Shown: piece after piece, positions 35,890 to 48,086 of the stretch
Numbering within the stretch: position 1 is the first letter of the stretch
Layout: each line of letters begins with the position of its first letter
Assembly (NCBI GenBank): GCA_000711775.1
Contig: ARYC01001235.1
Coordinates: 26,862-90,861 of the forward strand
Reading direction: 5' to 3'
DNA length: 64,000 nucleotides
From: Oxytricha trifallax
Taxonomy: Eukaryota > Ciliophora > Spirotrichea > Sporadotrichida > Oxytrichidae
The notes under the pieces: generated by a model
Databases searched by the model: none
What the model was told of the DNA's origin: nothing
Seen by the model: the letters and a program-made list of their open reading frames with translations, nothing else
Program-made: the position numbers and the translations under genes

Positions 35890-37301
35890 GGGGGTCTAAG
35901 TCGGTGGCAAAAAATAAAATATGATTTTTTTACCAAAAAATGATAAATTTATGCTTAATATAAAAAAAATTTTCAATCAAAAAATTATTAATTAATTACT
36001 AACTAGTTAAATATCTCAGATATAGATTCATTTGCCTTTTATTAATTGATTTTTATATGTCTTCTCCATAATGCTTCCATTATAAAATCATTCAAATTTT
36101 CATCACTTACCGTACTATAAATATTTTAATATATCTTTTGAGTTAAAACCATAAGCTTTCAATTTAATTTGTTCCTCTAAAATTTCTAGGTCTTACATTT
36201 GCATTGCTATTCTAACTATCATCTTGAATTTCAAAATCTTAAAATTTAGTTTTTTCATTATCCTCATCTTCATCATCATCGTCATCTTCATCATTATCTT
36301 CTTCTTATTATTGATTTAATAAATTTTATTTGAGTTCTCATGAACATATCTTTTATTGTATAATCCTGCTTATGAAACTGCATATTTTAATATGCACTAA
36401 ATCCATCATGATGTATAGTCGATCCTACTTAAGAATATTAGTGTATTAGCGCCCATAAAGTATCTCTAGTTCTATCTTTAACAATAATTACTTTTGCTTT
36501 CTTAGCTTTCTTTCTATCATGTCGAATACCCAAATTTGCCTTTCAACTCTTATATTTCCTACTTAATTTCTAATTTAGCCTTCATCATGCAAGAATTTTC
36601 CATGAGTAAATAAACTTTCATCTACCTTCAATATCACCATTCAGTATTTCATTTTCATCTTAGATGTGAAAAATCTCCATATACTTAGCTATCTTTTTTC
36701 TAACATCTTAGAAAGTAGTTTTGATTAATTTCTGATTTAATTTATAATTGTACATATTTAAATTGTACTTTTTTGGGAAGAACTGTATCCCATTGCAAAA
36801 TAGTGAAATACCAATAAATACCATGCTGATATTGGTTTCTGATGCTTGCGAAACATAAAAATAGTGATTAAATTGATTTTTTTCTCCTGCATGGTCGTTT
36901 ACATTAGTATTCAACTTCATCTGGTGCATCTTTTCTTTTGGTTAACATCATATACTATCTGCAAACTTGACATTTTACGTCGTTTTCGAAAATGCCAATT
37001 TCTTATAGATCTGCAATTACATTTGATATATTTTTGATAAAACTCATTACATCCATTATTAATTAAAATGTTTTTACAATATCTGAATGTCTTTTTTGCC
37101 TTTACATTTCTATATCTATTATAATAACATAAATTTTAAAATAAAATTTTAGATACAACAATTTAAATATTTATTTTTTGATTGAAAATATTTTTTATAT
37201 TAAGCACCAATTTATCATTTTTTGGTAAAAAAAATCATTTTATATTTTTTGCCACCTACTTAGGATTACGAAAAATTTCTGCTACCGACTTAGACCCCCC
37301 C
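35890..37301 (-). mobile_element. Merlin/IS1595-like transposon
   Basis: Ends GGGGTCTAAGTCGGTGGCA and TGCTACCGACTTAGACCCCCC. Subterminal arms of about 100 bp are inverted copies; the 850-bp centre holds a decayed DDE transposase on the minus strand. Flanks TTCAATAA (35882-35889) and TTCAAGTA (37302-37309) match at 6 of 8. The paralogous region at about 54413-54440 has one TTCAA-containing site and no element, giving an empty-site comparison. Confidence 0.85.
36240..37070 (-). pseudogene. IS1595/Merlin-type DDE transposase, decayed
   Basis: Minus strand, in order: a degenerate Cys/Arg zinc-ribbon region (KCNCRSIRNWHFRKRRK), VDESLFTHGKFLHDEG with the first catalytic Asp, IWVFDMIER, VIIVKDRTRDTLWALI, and GSTIHHDGFSAY with the second Asp, followed by MQFHKQDY. 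This order is that of the ISXO2/IS1595 transposase domain. TGA codons and at least one frameshift break it, and an acidic tail (DEDDDDDEDED) follows. It could not act now, but identifies the family that mobilised the related miniature elements. Confidence 0.75.
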
Positions 37302-37878
37302 TTCAAGTATAAACAGCAAACCTTAAAATTATTTATATTTAATAAACTTTTGTAGGAATACTATTATTTATACAAAATAATAATCAATATAATTAGAATT
37401 TTTGCAAAACAATTTAGAGTATAGATCATTCCCATTTACATTTAAGCTAAATATTTATCATTTATTGATAATCATTCCTAGAAATACCTTCAAGTATAAT
37501 GAACTCCTATATATCAGTTCAAAATATTAAGTATAATAATAATTATTTTAAGTCAGAATAATATTATAATTGAATGATGTGAATATATATGAAAAAGTAA
37601 ATAATTTCAATATCATAGATAAATGAATATTTAATAAATCTGTTAATTATAATACTATAATTTAACAATCATAAAATTAGATTTTGATGATTTTCAAAAT
37701 TACAGTTAACAAGTTTTAGATTATTCGTAAATAAAAGAATTTCAATTTTTATAAAAATCCTATAAAAATTAAAAACAGCTATCTTAATAATTCAATCACT
37801 TATAAATACAACTTAATTTTTCTAATTACAAAGATTATGATGAATACAAATTTTACTAAGGATCTAATTTGATATACT

Positions 37879-38093
37879 TGAGGAGGTCTCCATTCTTGGC
37901 ATAGGGGAACACAATATACTATAATTGATGTCTCTTGCACAGGTAATTGCTATCCAAGTGTTTGATGATGTGCACTTCATTGAGCAAATCGTACTGCTGT
38001 TCCTCATCATCCATATCAAATTGCACAATCTTCATTGCATATTAAATGTTATTTTTCTACACGAGATGTACCTCACCGAGACTTACTTAAATA
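37879..38093 (-). CDS. Gene A segments 2 and 4 (kinase N-lobe), locus 3
   Basis: Minus strand. 38093-37932 reads LGEVHLVQKNN, AMKIVQFDMDDEEQQ, LNEVHIIKHLDSNYL, ending at GTGCAAGAG. After a ~19-bp spacer, ~37913-37879 reads VFPYAKNGDLL, ending at GACCTCCTCA. The two pieces abut but need segment 3 between them in the final gene. Contains the ATP-binding Lys in AMKIV and the helix C Glu in NEVHII. Confidence 0.85.
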
Positions 38094-38330
38094 TTATACC
38101 TCATTTTAAATGTTTTTAATTACATAAATTTAAATAATTTGATTAATTTATATATCAAATTAGTAAAGAATTAAATTTACTCATATTTGATTCATATTTA
38201 AAATTTAAAATCTATTATAAAAGATATATGATCTAAAAATATATTTTAATTTAATAAAGATATAAATGTGGAAGCTAAATAATTATAATAATTTATTTTC
38301 TTTAAAATTATAATTTTTAAACTACCTACT

Positions 38331-38413
38331 CCAATTTTCGATTGAACTAATTCATAAGATCCATATTAAGGCTGTCTGTGGGCAAATAATTGTTCCTTAA
38401 ATTTCGTAAACAT
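38331..38413 (-). CDS. Gene A segment 1 (N-terminus), locus 3
   Basis: ATG at 38411-38413, reading MFTKFKEQLFAHRQP then YELVQSKIGVGS. AGT is shared with the beginning of segment 2, completing the glycine loop GVGSLGEV. Confidence 0.8.
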
Positions 38414-38503
38414 TTTCAGATATATCTATTTAATGTTTAATTTAAATTATAATACAACAAATATTGCTTAATTTCCAACAATCCAAATGAAAAAATAAGT
38501 TTA

Positions 38504-38740
<237 letters not shown>

Positions 38741-39532
38741 TACTTCCTATAATTATAAATCAAGTTTTTATTATGGCTTTATTAAGATATAATTTTATAA
38801 GATTCAACAATAATTAAGGGAGAACTCAAAATTTTTAAATTCTTAATTTTTTGTATTATATTCGAAATTAAATCTTAAACCATACCTACTAATAAACTTT
38901 AACAATGTTGCGGTCTTAAATAAATTTCAGATTTCGAAATTTTGTATATTTTAAATCTTATTTAGTTTAAATTTGTTGAATAAATATAAAATAAAAGAAG
39001 AATATATTAGATTTAATATATTTATTATTACTTTTACTCATTATTAATTTAAAAGATTTGATTTCTTTTGTAAATAATAAAGAATAAAATACATTTTTTG
39101 CTTTTATTCAAAGCTTTTGTTTTAATTTTATAATTCTAATGTTTTAATTTATAATTCTATCAAATATATGTTTTTCTCTCATATAATATAATAATATTTT
39201 ATTTTTTCTTGTTTTATAAAAAATAATATTTTATTATTTGTTTAAGAATTATTTTCATTCAATAAACTTTAAATTAAAAATATACAAATGAATATTTATT
39301 ATTTCTTAAGTGATAAGGACTTATAAATAATTTTTATCATTACTTAAAATATATTTCAAATTTTTGATCTTCTATTTTAATAAAAATATGATTTCTTTAT
39401 TAAAAATTCATCTTAGCTTGATTAAATTGAATTTAAGATTCAATTGAGTAAATTATTGATTTAGTATAAATATTATAAACCGTTTATGATTTAAAGCATA
39501 TAATAAAAATCATTACTTTATATTATAGTTGT

Positions 39533-40487
39533 CGAAAGTCCTATTTAAGAATGTGCCTCCTTATATATTTCTCGGGTTATAGTCCCAATTCACATTATCT
39601 ATCGCTGAAGCTAATTAGCTATTATCATTGTCAGTTTGAATACTTCTTTTTGCTTCATTATCTAATAGAGTTCTATTTTTTATTTCCTTTATAGACTCCG
39701 TATAAAATTTACTGCAGGTTACTGAATCGACAAGGTATGAACTAATAGGTAAAAAAATATTAAAAAACTAGACTTTATTTGTTCTTTTTTGAAAAAGAAG
39801 TCCATGTACATACCCATATTTTCTTAAATTAAGGGCATCTTATATGTTGATATTATTTTTTACATGTAAAATTCAAGACTTTAACCTTAAACCAAATATT
39901 TGTCAATCAAAATCTCAAATGCAATGATGTTGTCATTATCAGAAACCAAGAATTTTTGGATAAGTTCATAAAATTCATTCCTATAATGAGCATTTTGAGG
40001 AATTTTAACTCCCTCACAAGGGCTCCAGCTCTATCCTCCACCCATTTTTATAATAATATCACTATCGTAGTAGCTTTAGAAACTTAGAAAATGGTGAATA
40101 AATATTCAATGATATTTTAAAAATGAATACTATTAAAATTTGAATAGGCCAAAAATAATATTAAATTTATTTTAATAATTTTGTTTAAAATTTTATCTTT
40201 TCAAATTTTATTTTTCTTTTAACTTTCTTTTGATTCTTCTTAGTATATGAATTCCCCATATTTCTCTCTCTATTTTATCTCAATCTAGTTAATGCTATCC
40301 AGAATGCTTTTGACATCTTTCTGAGTTTTCTGAACAAACCCAATGTCATTTGTGAATAACTAGTCCACTGTGAGTTTTTGGGGTGTATGATTTTTGTCAG
40401 TTGAAATTGTTTCAAAATCACTCAGCAATACCTTAATTGATTTGTCTTCCTTAAAAACAATATAGTTTTTGGCTTTCAAGTCATTTA
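39533..40487 (-). CDS. Kinase-like gene C, copy C3 (MDSs)
   Basis: Three minus-strand blocks. 40487-~40255: NDLKAKNYIVFKED, VLLSDFETIS, LTVDQLF, KDVKSILDSINQ; the kinase catalytic loop has NDL for HRD and DFE for DFG. ~40075-39885: GGGQSWSPCEGVKIPQN, RNEFYELIQKFLV, AFEILIDKYLVQG, matching C1 and C2. ~39740-39533: TLLDNEAKRSIQTD, NVNWDYNPRNIQGGTFLN. In C1 a WDYNN motif follows the kinase block directly, so the order here may be rearranged. AT spacers of 130-180 bp separate the blocks. Function unknown; probable pseudokinase. Confidence 0.65.
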
Positions 40488-40489
40488 AC

Positions 40490-42415
40490 TTAAAATAAAG
40501 TATTAATTCAATATTAATTCATTAAAAGGTTAACTTGATTTAATTTTAATTTAATTTAATGATTTTATAATACATCAAAGTATGAAATATTTTGGTTTTA
40601 ATTGTGATAATTATTTATAAAATAGATTATAGTTATTTTTCTTTGGATTTGATCAATAATATAATGATAATTTAATAATCCTATTACAATTAATTACCAT
40701 TTTTTAAAATTATTTTAATTTTAGATTTAGATAATAGCTACTTAAATGCATAACTGATAATTGTGTAAATATTTGATACAAAATCTCTCGCATTTATTTA
40801 ATTAAAAATATAATACTTTAAATTATATTTCTGTATCTTATATTTAAGTGTTTTCTGAGTAAGTCTATAAATCTCGGAAGTCAGTATAATCAAAAATCAT
40901 AGCTAAGTACTTTTCATCTTAATTAATATTTCAAAATTTAATAATAATGAAAAAGAATTTCTATATTATAACTAATAAATTTAATCTTTGAAATCAGTGT
41001 TATAGAAAAATCGTATGATTTAAGCTATCATTTAGCTTCCAAATTTTTCATGCAACTAAATTTAGTAAGCAATCTTTTCCAGATCATTATTTAAATAAGT
41101 ATATAAAATCTTTCATATTATACTAATAATTTAAAATCCTTGTAAGAGAAAGGAATTTTTTTTACAAAATATGTTTTTTCTTCAATCTTTATTTTTAAGT
41201 ATTTTGATCTTGATGAAGAAGAAAGATCTTTAATATTTTAATTAAAGAAACCTTAATAATTTCTAAATGATTTAAAAGAAATATTGATAAAAATAATATC
41301 AAATAGTAATATCTGTAAATAACTCTTCAACATCATCTACAGTACCATTCATAGATAAATAATATATTTTTAGACTGATTGATACCCCAAAACCACGTTC
41401 AATTTTAATTTTTAATGATAAAGCTTAATATTTTATTATAGAATTATGGAAAGGAGTTATCTTATTAATAAAAAAATCATATTTTAATAGCGAAACTTGA
41501 ACTAACAATTCCAATTAATAAACCATTAGCTCAAAGAAATTTGCCTTTAAAATAAATCAAATAAGTAATAGTTTAAATACGATTTTTTAGGCATATAATT
41601 ATATTAGATTTTGCCTCTTTTTAATATATCATAATTTAATTCTTCTTATTTTCCTATTTTATAATTAAAAGAATATCGGTTTTTACATATGAGATTATCT
41701 AATAAATTGTAAAAAACAAAATAGAAATGAACCATTTTTTAAATGAGTTATCAATAAATCATGTTTTCAAACCCCAAGAAAGAATATATATATATACTAA
41801 ATATTATCTTGTATAAAAACATAATAAAAAATATTTTATTAATTTTTGGGAAAAGATTTCATTTCTGAGTTTTCAAGTTGATTTGTTATTAATGTTGTTA
41901 TTAAGAATATCCATTAAAACTTAATCAATCAATAAAAACCCGAAAATACCTAAACAAATTAAATATAGTTTTTTAATTAAAAACTGAAAGTTAATGCTGT
42001 TTTCTAAAATTAAACAGAAATTTGTATAGGTAAATAGAATAAAAAGAAATTATTCAAAAAAAGTAGAAGTTGTATAATTAAATATTCACAAAACTCTACT
42101 TCAATTATATATTTTTTATTCTTCACAACTCAATCATTTTTATATTTAACTCATGCTTTTATTTTTTGTTTTGGTCATAAATAATAAATTCTGATTATGG
42201 ATCATGAAATTTTAAAATTTTTAATTTTAAAATTATATAATTCCTAAAAAAATTTGCAATTATCTAGATTAAAGCTAAAAAATGGGCATAATTATGTCTC
42301 ACTAAGCATACTCTAAAACAGAAAGTATTTACTGCAAAAATAATCGGAAGTAAGTATAATTCTATCAACATTCTAAATTAATATGCTGACCTTTAAATAA
42401 TACGAATTAACATCA
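40490..42415. other. AT-rich DNA, one small open scrap
   Basis: Non-coding in appearance. A minus-strand run near 41350-41300 (MNGTVDDVEELF) is the only coding-like scrap, too short to call. Confidence 0.35.
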
Positions 42416-42572
42416 CAATCAAAACCCCTGAAGAAATTTGATTGAGTTTTTGATTGATAAAAGTAGACTTTTGACTCATGCTTTATTAGGGTTTTAATAG
42501 GGTTTATGTAGAGGTTTACGGTTATAATGTAATGTAAATTAGTGTATAATGCAGGTGTTTTATTTTTATTAT

Positions 42573-43813
42573 TCACTCAAACTGTACTTCATCATGAGGC
42601 AGCTTTCTAAACTTTATATCTCCTATCCAACTTACAATTTAGTCTATTGTATAGTCAGCTCTGTGATTAGGCTTAATAATTATCTATTCAGCCATGTCTT
42701 TCATTCTACCTTTTATCTTATTCTAGTCTAGATATTGCTGTATTCTCTGCTTTGAATCTTTCTCTCTTTTGCAGCTATAGTAATCATTTCTTGCCATATC
42801 GCATTCACATATTATTGCTGCTAGAGCCCATATATTATCCCACTTAATTTCACCATCTCTCCAGTCCTCACTTTCTGGGAAGTATCCAGGAGTACCATAA
42901 ACGTTGCCAAGTCCTGAAGCTTCAACTCTTTATGATCTATTGAAATCAATTATTACTACTTTGAGAGGTGAAAAGTCAAGCATAATATTCCCAGGCTTCA
43001 AGTCTCTATGAACATACCCTAAAGTGTGCAGCTCATCAATGCCTTTGCAAACATTTGTAAGAATAAGGGTAACTACTTTGGAATCCTTTAATCTTAAATG
43101 TAGTCTCTTAATGTCATTTAATATAGAGGAAGACGAAAAACAACATGATCTTGAGCAAGCAGAATAGCATCGAGCTTAATTATAAATCTGCAATATCTAT
43201 CTCTCGACTTCGTAAGTGCTTGGTATTCATATACGAACTCAATTTGATAATTGAAATCGCATTTGAAGTAGTTGAACGGATATATTTTGTATACGAACTA
43301 CTTATCTATAATGACTTTCTTCTCAAATTCATCCTCAAAGATAAGATAACTTTCTTTACACTCTTTAAAGTCAATAATATTCAAAATTGGAAGTTCAAGT
43401 GCATGCATCTTAAGAGTGATTATTACTATATGAGGCTGGGAGATTTCTTACTCTTTAATAAGTTTATTTTCTTTCTTTACTCTTTGTTACAAAGTTTCTA
43501 AAGGGTCTCTTAGATTTCTTTTTAAAAGGAAGACCTCACCAATCTCAGGATCTATTACTTCAAAATTCTTGCCATGATGGTTTTATAGATGAACTTTTAA
43601 ATCACTTCAATGACTGTATTACTTATTGCAGTAAGGGCAAAAATATTTTCCATCTATCTTATCATGCTTAAGATAGAGCTTGGGCTTGTTAGAATGCTGC
43701 TCTAAGATATGACGCTTAAGAGCAGATTTATAAGTGAAGTTCTTCTCATACTCTTCACATAAATGTAATGCTTTTACTTCTTTTTTCTCTTTCTCCTCTT
43801 CAACCATTTTCAT
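42573..43813 (-). pseudogene. TBE zinc-finger/kinase gene (57-kDa class), interrupted
   Basis: Minus strand from ATG 43813. N-terminal C2H2 fingers (LHLCEEYEKNFTYKSALKRH, then FCPYCNKQYSH), a middle domain, then a kinase catalytic region (GYVHRDLKPGNIML, VVIIDFN, GTPGYFPE, WALAAII) and a tail ending HDEVQFE with TGA at 42573. DFG reads DFN. Breaks: an in-frame TGA in the second finger (43607-43609) and a 1-nt frameshift near 43085. Known: TBEs encode a protein combining these two domains; its task in transposition is unclear. Confidence 0.85.
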
Positions 43814-44218
43814 TGGAACTTCGCATTAAATTTCTTAGCTCTGCATTTCGATTTAACAACTGAATTGCTATTCAAAGTCTGATATCTAAAGTTAGAAAAT
43901 TTCAGGTTCGGACTAGGTAGAGGCATCGCACGTCTCAATTTTCTTTGATTCATGAAAGAAAGTTTTTGCTGGCTAATGCCATGCAATGCCGCTTTTCAAA
44001 GTAAGTTAACGCTCATTTTATAAATACTATTAATAATTATACAAGCTATTTAAATTCTACCTTTATACAAGAGTAAGAGCATATCCTTGAAGGTTTAGAG
44101 AGGTTTAATAAGAACAGAGTACTAGACATTAGTTTTATATTTCTTAAATTTAGTGATAATTTATATACTAATTCATCCATTTTATTCATTAATATTCACC
44201 TAAATGTGTTTTGTGAAG

Positions 44219-44364
44219 TTAGGTGGTGCTCCTAAAGATGTTCTTGTAAATTTAGGAGGGGAGGTTTTAAAATTTAATTTTTTATTGTACCACCTAATAC
44301 GGTTTCGAACTTTAATATAACCACCTAAAAAAGTTTTAAATAAATTAGGAGCACCACCTAATTA
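44219..44364. mobile_element. 146-bp MITE inside the TBE
   Basis: TTAGGTGGTGCTCCTAA at the left and its exact complement TTAGGAGCACCACCTAA at the right, with GTACCACCTAA and ACCACCTAA sub-repeats inside. It lies between the zinc-finger/kinase and 22-kDa genes. Confidence 0.8.
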
Positions 44365-44599
44365 AATTAATTATTATTAGGAGCAATATAATGGAAAAAG
44401 TTTGATAAAAATGGAAGTCAAACTTTGAAACTTGGAGAAAGTTCTTCCATCTTTCTCTAACTATCTTATTCTGGTTGACCTCCAGTTGAATCTCTCTATT
44501 TAGTAGTAAAGTTTTAGTAAGTTTAGAATGGATATCCATAATTTTAAATTTCATAAACATTTATAGAAAGTGGAAGCAAGTCTGTGAATGATGCAATGT

Positions 44600-45425
44600 A
44601 GAGAATACAATCTCAAGAATTGATAGGAAAATTTCGAAGTAAGGAGGACCTCTATAGATATTTGGGAAAGTAAGGTAAGCTTTTATCAAATACTAATATA
44701 TTAACCATAGTTGGATTGTTCTTGCCAACTCAGGAAGGAACAAAAATATCATTCTTAATAGCATTGCTAAGTGAAGAGAAAAAAGCTTTTAAGACCAATG
44801 AAATAAAGATAATTGAGATACTTAACTACCCTGAAATCTCAGTGACAAACCTCTATGATGATGCTATGAGTGATCAAGATGTTGCTCTGTACCTACCATC
44901 AAAGTTACAACTCTCAAATAAGTTACCAGAGAGAAACTTCTTCTTTGGAGTTCTTGGAACTCAGAAACCTGAGTACTTAAATGAAGTAATTAAAGAAGCT
45001 CACAAGAAACGTTATAGCATCTCTCCTGAAGAGAAAGAGAAGCAGGTAATCAAAATCAGTGACTCGTGGCTGTAGGAACTGCAGAAGCATCCATTCATCT
45101 CAAGTAAGCATAGACTTCTAACTTTATAGAAAAACCTGGTACTGCTTTTTACTTGATGAAAGAACGGAGCAAATTAAACAGAGAGAGAAAGTCTTAAGTA
45201 AAGCATGAATTGAGTAAAAGACTCTTCAAAGATTTCTAAAATCCAGACGATATGAATATAGATGCAGGAGCTGGTACTAAGAGAAGAAACATGGGCCCAA
45301 GCAAGCCTTAAGAGGAAGAAAAGAAAGAGAAGCCAAATCCCTTTAAGGACAAATTTAATATGGGAACTTATTCATTCGTTTAAATCTAAAACTTATTTAT
45401 AAACACAAAGTCTCCCTTATTTTGA
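44600..45425 (+). pseudogene. TBE 22-kDa gene, interrupted
   Basis: Plus strand. The first exon (FRSKEDLYRYL-like, from ~44630) is disturbed by a small insertion. A probable GT..AG intron follows (GTAAGCTTTT... to ACCATAG at ~44710), then LFLPTQEGTKISFLIALL through GVLGTQKPEYLNEV to DSWLQELQKHPF. A frameshift near 45115 moves to the frame RKPGTAFYLMKERSK ... MGPSKPQEEEKKEK, ending at TGA 45423-45425. Matches the copy at 63216-63983 throughout. Function unknown. Confidence 0.8.
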
Positions 45426-46422
45426 GCACACTTTTGCTTTATCATCGCTGACTCTTTTAGCAGCACTCTTAATAAAATCTATTGTATCTATCTTCAAATC
45501 GTGCTTAAAATGATAGAGCAGAAGTTTCTTGTAGTGGCCTTTTAATAGGCTCCTATATAGTTCACTCCCATTGAACTGAGGGCTATAAGGAACATTAAAT
45601 ACAGGTGTTATGTTTAGCCTTTCATATTCTCTTCTTGAGTCTTTAGTTTTATGAACTGATAAGTTATCAACAAATAGGATAATCTCTTAGTCAGCATACT
45701 TATTTCTTAGTTATTGCAAAAAATTTATATATTATTCAGTCTTAATAGATCGAGGGTGGATAACATAAGTCTCATGCCCACTATCTTCACTGATTCCAAC
45801 AAGGATTGCATGAGTTTATACCTTAATCTTTTGATCATAAAATTCTATGTTGTTGTACCTCTTATACCAAGATCTTTATATAAACGAATTGAATATGAAT
45901 ACTGCCTCATAAGCGTGTGTATGAACTTTATATTATGCTCTTAAGACCTCTACATTTAATCGTATATATAATTTATATTGGTCTTATAAAATGGAACATT
46001 AAAGTCGATCACTCTCTTAATGCGATTGACTGTCTTGTAAGATATACCATTCTTTTTATAAATATTAGCTATGGATTATGTAGAGATGTGTAGCTCAGGA
46101 AATTGGCGATGAAACATCACAGCCCTCTAGGCCAGATAGAAATGAGCCCAGTATTTAAGAGTCTTATCATTATTGAGATAATCGACATGATGCTATTAGA
46201 ATTTTGAAGGTCTTTTAGGCTTAGAATTAAGATGCTATCTCTTTAAATTCAATGCTCAGAGACAGTGAGACCTAACAGTAGCAGGAGTTTATGGAGCAGT
46301 CTTGCAATAGATGTGTAATTCAGAACAGGCTTGAGTTATTCACTATATTCATTACATCCATATCGCAACTAAAATAATAAATCTATATACTCACTGTCAT
46401 AAACTGACCCCAAACCTCGCAT
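45372..46422 (-). pseudogene. TBE transposase (42-kDa class, DDE), interrupted
   Basis: Minus strand, ATG 46422 (MRGLGSVYDSEYIDLL), stop TGA 45372. Motifs: SWYKRYNN, HAILVGISEDSG, LFVDNLSVHKT (catalytic Asp) and NVPYSPQFNGSE (catalytic Glu), a Tc1/mariner-related DDE core. A 1-nt deletion near 46285 and a TGA near 46255 break the N-terminal third. Its 3' end overlaps the 22-kDa gene convergently by about 50 bp. Known: TBE transposases take part in genome rearrangement in Oxytricha; this copy could not produce the whole protein. Confidence 0.9.
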
Positions 46423-46563
46423 GTACTCACTTAAATTACTAATGATTAAGCAATAAACCACTACATAAACCCTATTAAAACCCTAATAAAGCAAGCGTTA
46501 ATAGTCTACTTTTATCAATCAAAAACTCGATCAAACAACTTCAGGGGTTTTGGGGTTTTGAAT

Positions 46564-46965
46564 GTAATTCAATTCCATTGGAATAAGGACTGTAGGGACC
46601 AATACAACTTTTATGTTTAATCTTTCTCATTTTTACCTTGAGTCTTTTGTTTTATGAACTGATAAGTTATCTACAAACAGAATAATGTCTTAGTTATTAG
46701 CAGGATATTTATAGAGCAGCCTCGGTAGAGATGTGAAATTTAGAATTTTATTGAGTTGATCACTTTAATTATTTCAAGCATAACGCAATTTAAACAATAA
46801 ATCAATATACTCACTGTAATGAAAAGACCCCAACCACGCATTTACTCACATTTATACTAATATTTAAACTTTAAACCCCTGCATAAACCCTTTAAAACCC
46901 TAATAAATTGTAAGTTAATAGTCTATTTTATCAATAAAACTACTCAAAATAAACTTCAAGATTTT
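46564..46965 (-). mobile_element. Right-hand fragment of an older TBE
   Basis: Contains transposase scraps matching 45540-45690 (TTATGAACTGATAAGTTATC) and then a TIR like that of the adjacent TBE (AAACCCTTTAAAACCCTAAT), ending in a decayed telomeric block near 46950-46965. The intact TBE at 42420 lies directly against it, probably inserted into it. Confidence 0.7.
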
Positions 46966-47422
46966 TTTTACAGTAAATACAAAAATCTACATACTATTCA
47001 AATTATCCTAAATGTGAAAATCGCACTTTAACAGACTTGTTTGCGAAACTTTTTATTTCTCAAAATATTAATAAAGTCTAAAATAAACTTTGAAATTTGG
47101 GGAACAAAGAAATATAAGTGTCAGGGTTTATTCCAAATATTTTATAGAATATTAAGATTGTTTATAATTTTAAGAAATTAAAAAGTTTCGCAAATTAATC
47201 TAATATGGTGTTGTTTTAATATAGACGACATTTTTGTAAAATTTGCAGATTATTTAAATATTGTAAAAAAATATAGAACCTTTTAAAAATAGTGTATTAA
47301 AAGCCGAGGTGTCGATAGCACTTGAGTTATTTTGGTTAATAACAAAATCGTATTTAATAATGTTTTTGGTTTTGAATGAAATAAATAAATAATTAAAATG
47401 ATATATAAATGATTTTTAATTA

Positions 47423-47644
47423 ATGGCCTACTGTCCAAACTATTGGTCTACTGACCAATTTATATGGAATGAGGATCGAAAGAGGCTCGCTGATATTTTT
47501 GCCTGGTGCACTGAGTGTCCTAGGATTCTGTAGTGTCTGTCCTGGTAAAAATGCTTATAATTCTTTTTAGAAATCCGGATTGGCTACTTACAAAAAATGA
47601 CAAGTGTTTGGACTTTAGTCAAGTTTGGTTTTGACAGCACCTGA
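47423..47644 (+). CDS. Small Trp/Cys-rich ORF in ciliate code
   Basis: ATG 47423 to TGA 47642, 73 codons, using TAG and TAA as Gln at three sites. Product MAYCPNYWSTDQFIWNEDRK..., with 5 Cys and 6 Trp. The stretch is clearly GC-richer than its flanks, as expected of an MDS. No domain recognised. The GC-rich zone continues to about 47665. Confidence 0.4.
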
Positions 47645-48086
47645 TGTTTCCGGAGGGGAGGAGAAGAAATTATAGAATTATTTTACTTTAATATTATTTC
47701 CTAATAACTTTTCTAACTACTAGATAATTCTAATTTTTAAATAATTTAAATGGGAAATTATTTGAAAAAATAATTTTTAATGTCTGCCAATGATTATGGA
47801 GAAGAATCCATTATTAACTTAAAAAGCTTAAATTATTATTTAGTACTAATATATTTTGACATCATAATATTCCAATAATTTTGATCCATATATTTTTTGA
47901 GTAAATTTTAAATAAATATTAAAATTATAACCATACATTATTTGTAAATTTATTGAATAGATCTTTATTCATTTAATGATATATATTCATCTTTTATTTT
48001 GCTTTAATTTATTAATTGCACTTTAAAAATTAATATTCTTTACTGCTATTACTAAAAATATTAAATTAAATATTTCTTGTTATTTT

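Larger units (their letters stand above)
42420..46560. mobile_element. Telomere-bearing element (TBE), full length
   Basis: Right end has GGGGTTTTGGGGTTTTG; left end CAAAACCCC (one repeat shorter). Inverted repeats of about 80 bp follow (CCTGAAG... GGGTTTTAATAGGGTTTA...). AAT is duplicated at 42417-42419 and 46561-46563, matching the ANT duplications known for TBEs. Length 4141 bp and gene content (zinc finger/kinase, 22-kDa, transposase) match TBE1 of Oxytricha. All three genes carry breaks, and a small MITE is inserted at 44219-44364. Confidence 0.95.

Noticed and set aside
36846-37037. Plus-strand ORF in the Merlin-like element
   Set aside because: Antisense of the decayed transposase.
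37925-38119. Plus-strand ORF (and its twin at 55053)
   Set aside because: Antisense of kinase N-lobe segments 2 and 4.
43145-43501. 118-codon plus-strand ORF
   Set aside because: Antisense of the TBE zinc-finger/kinase gene.
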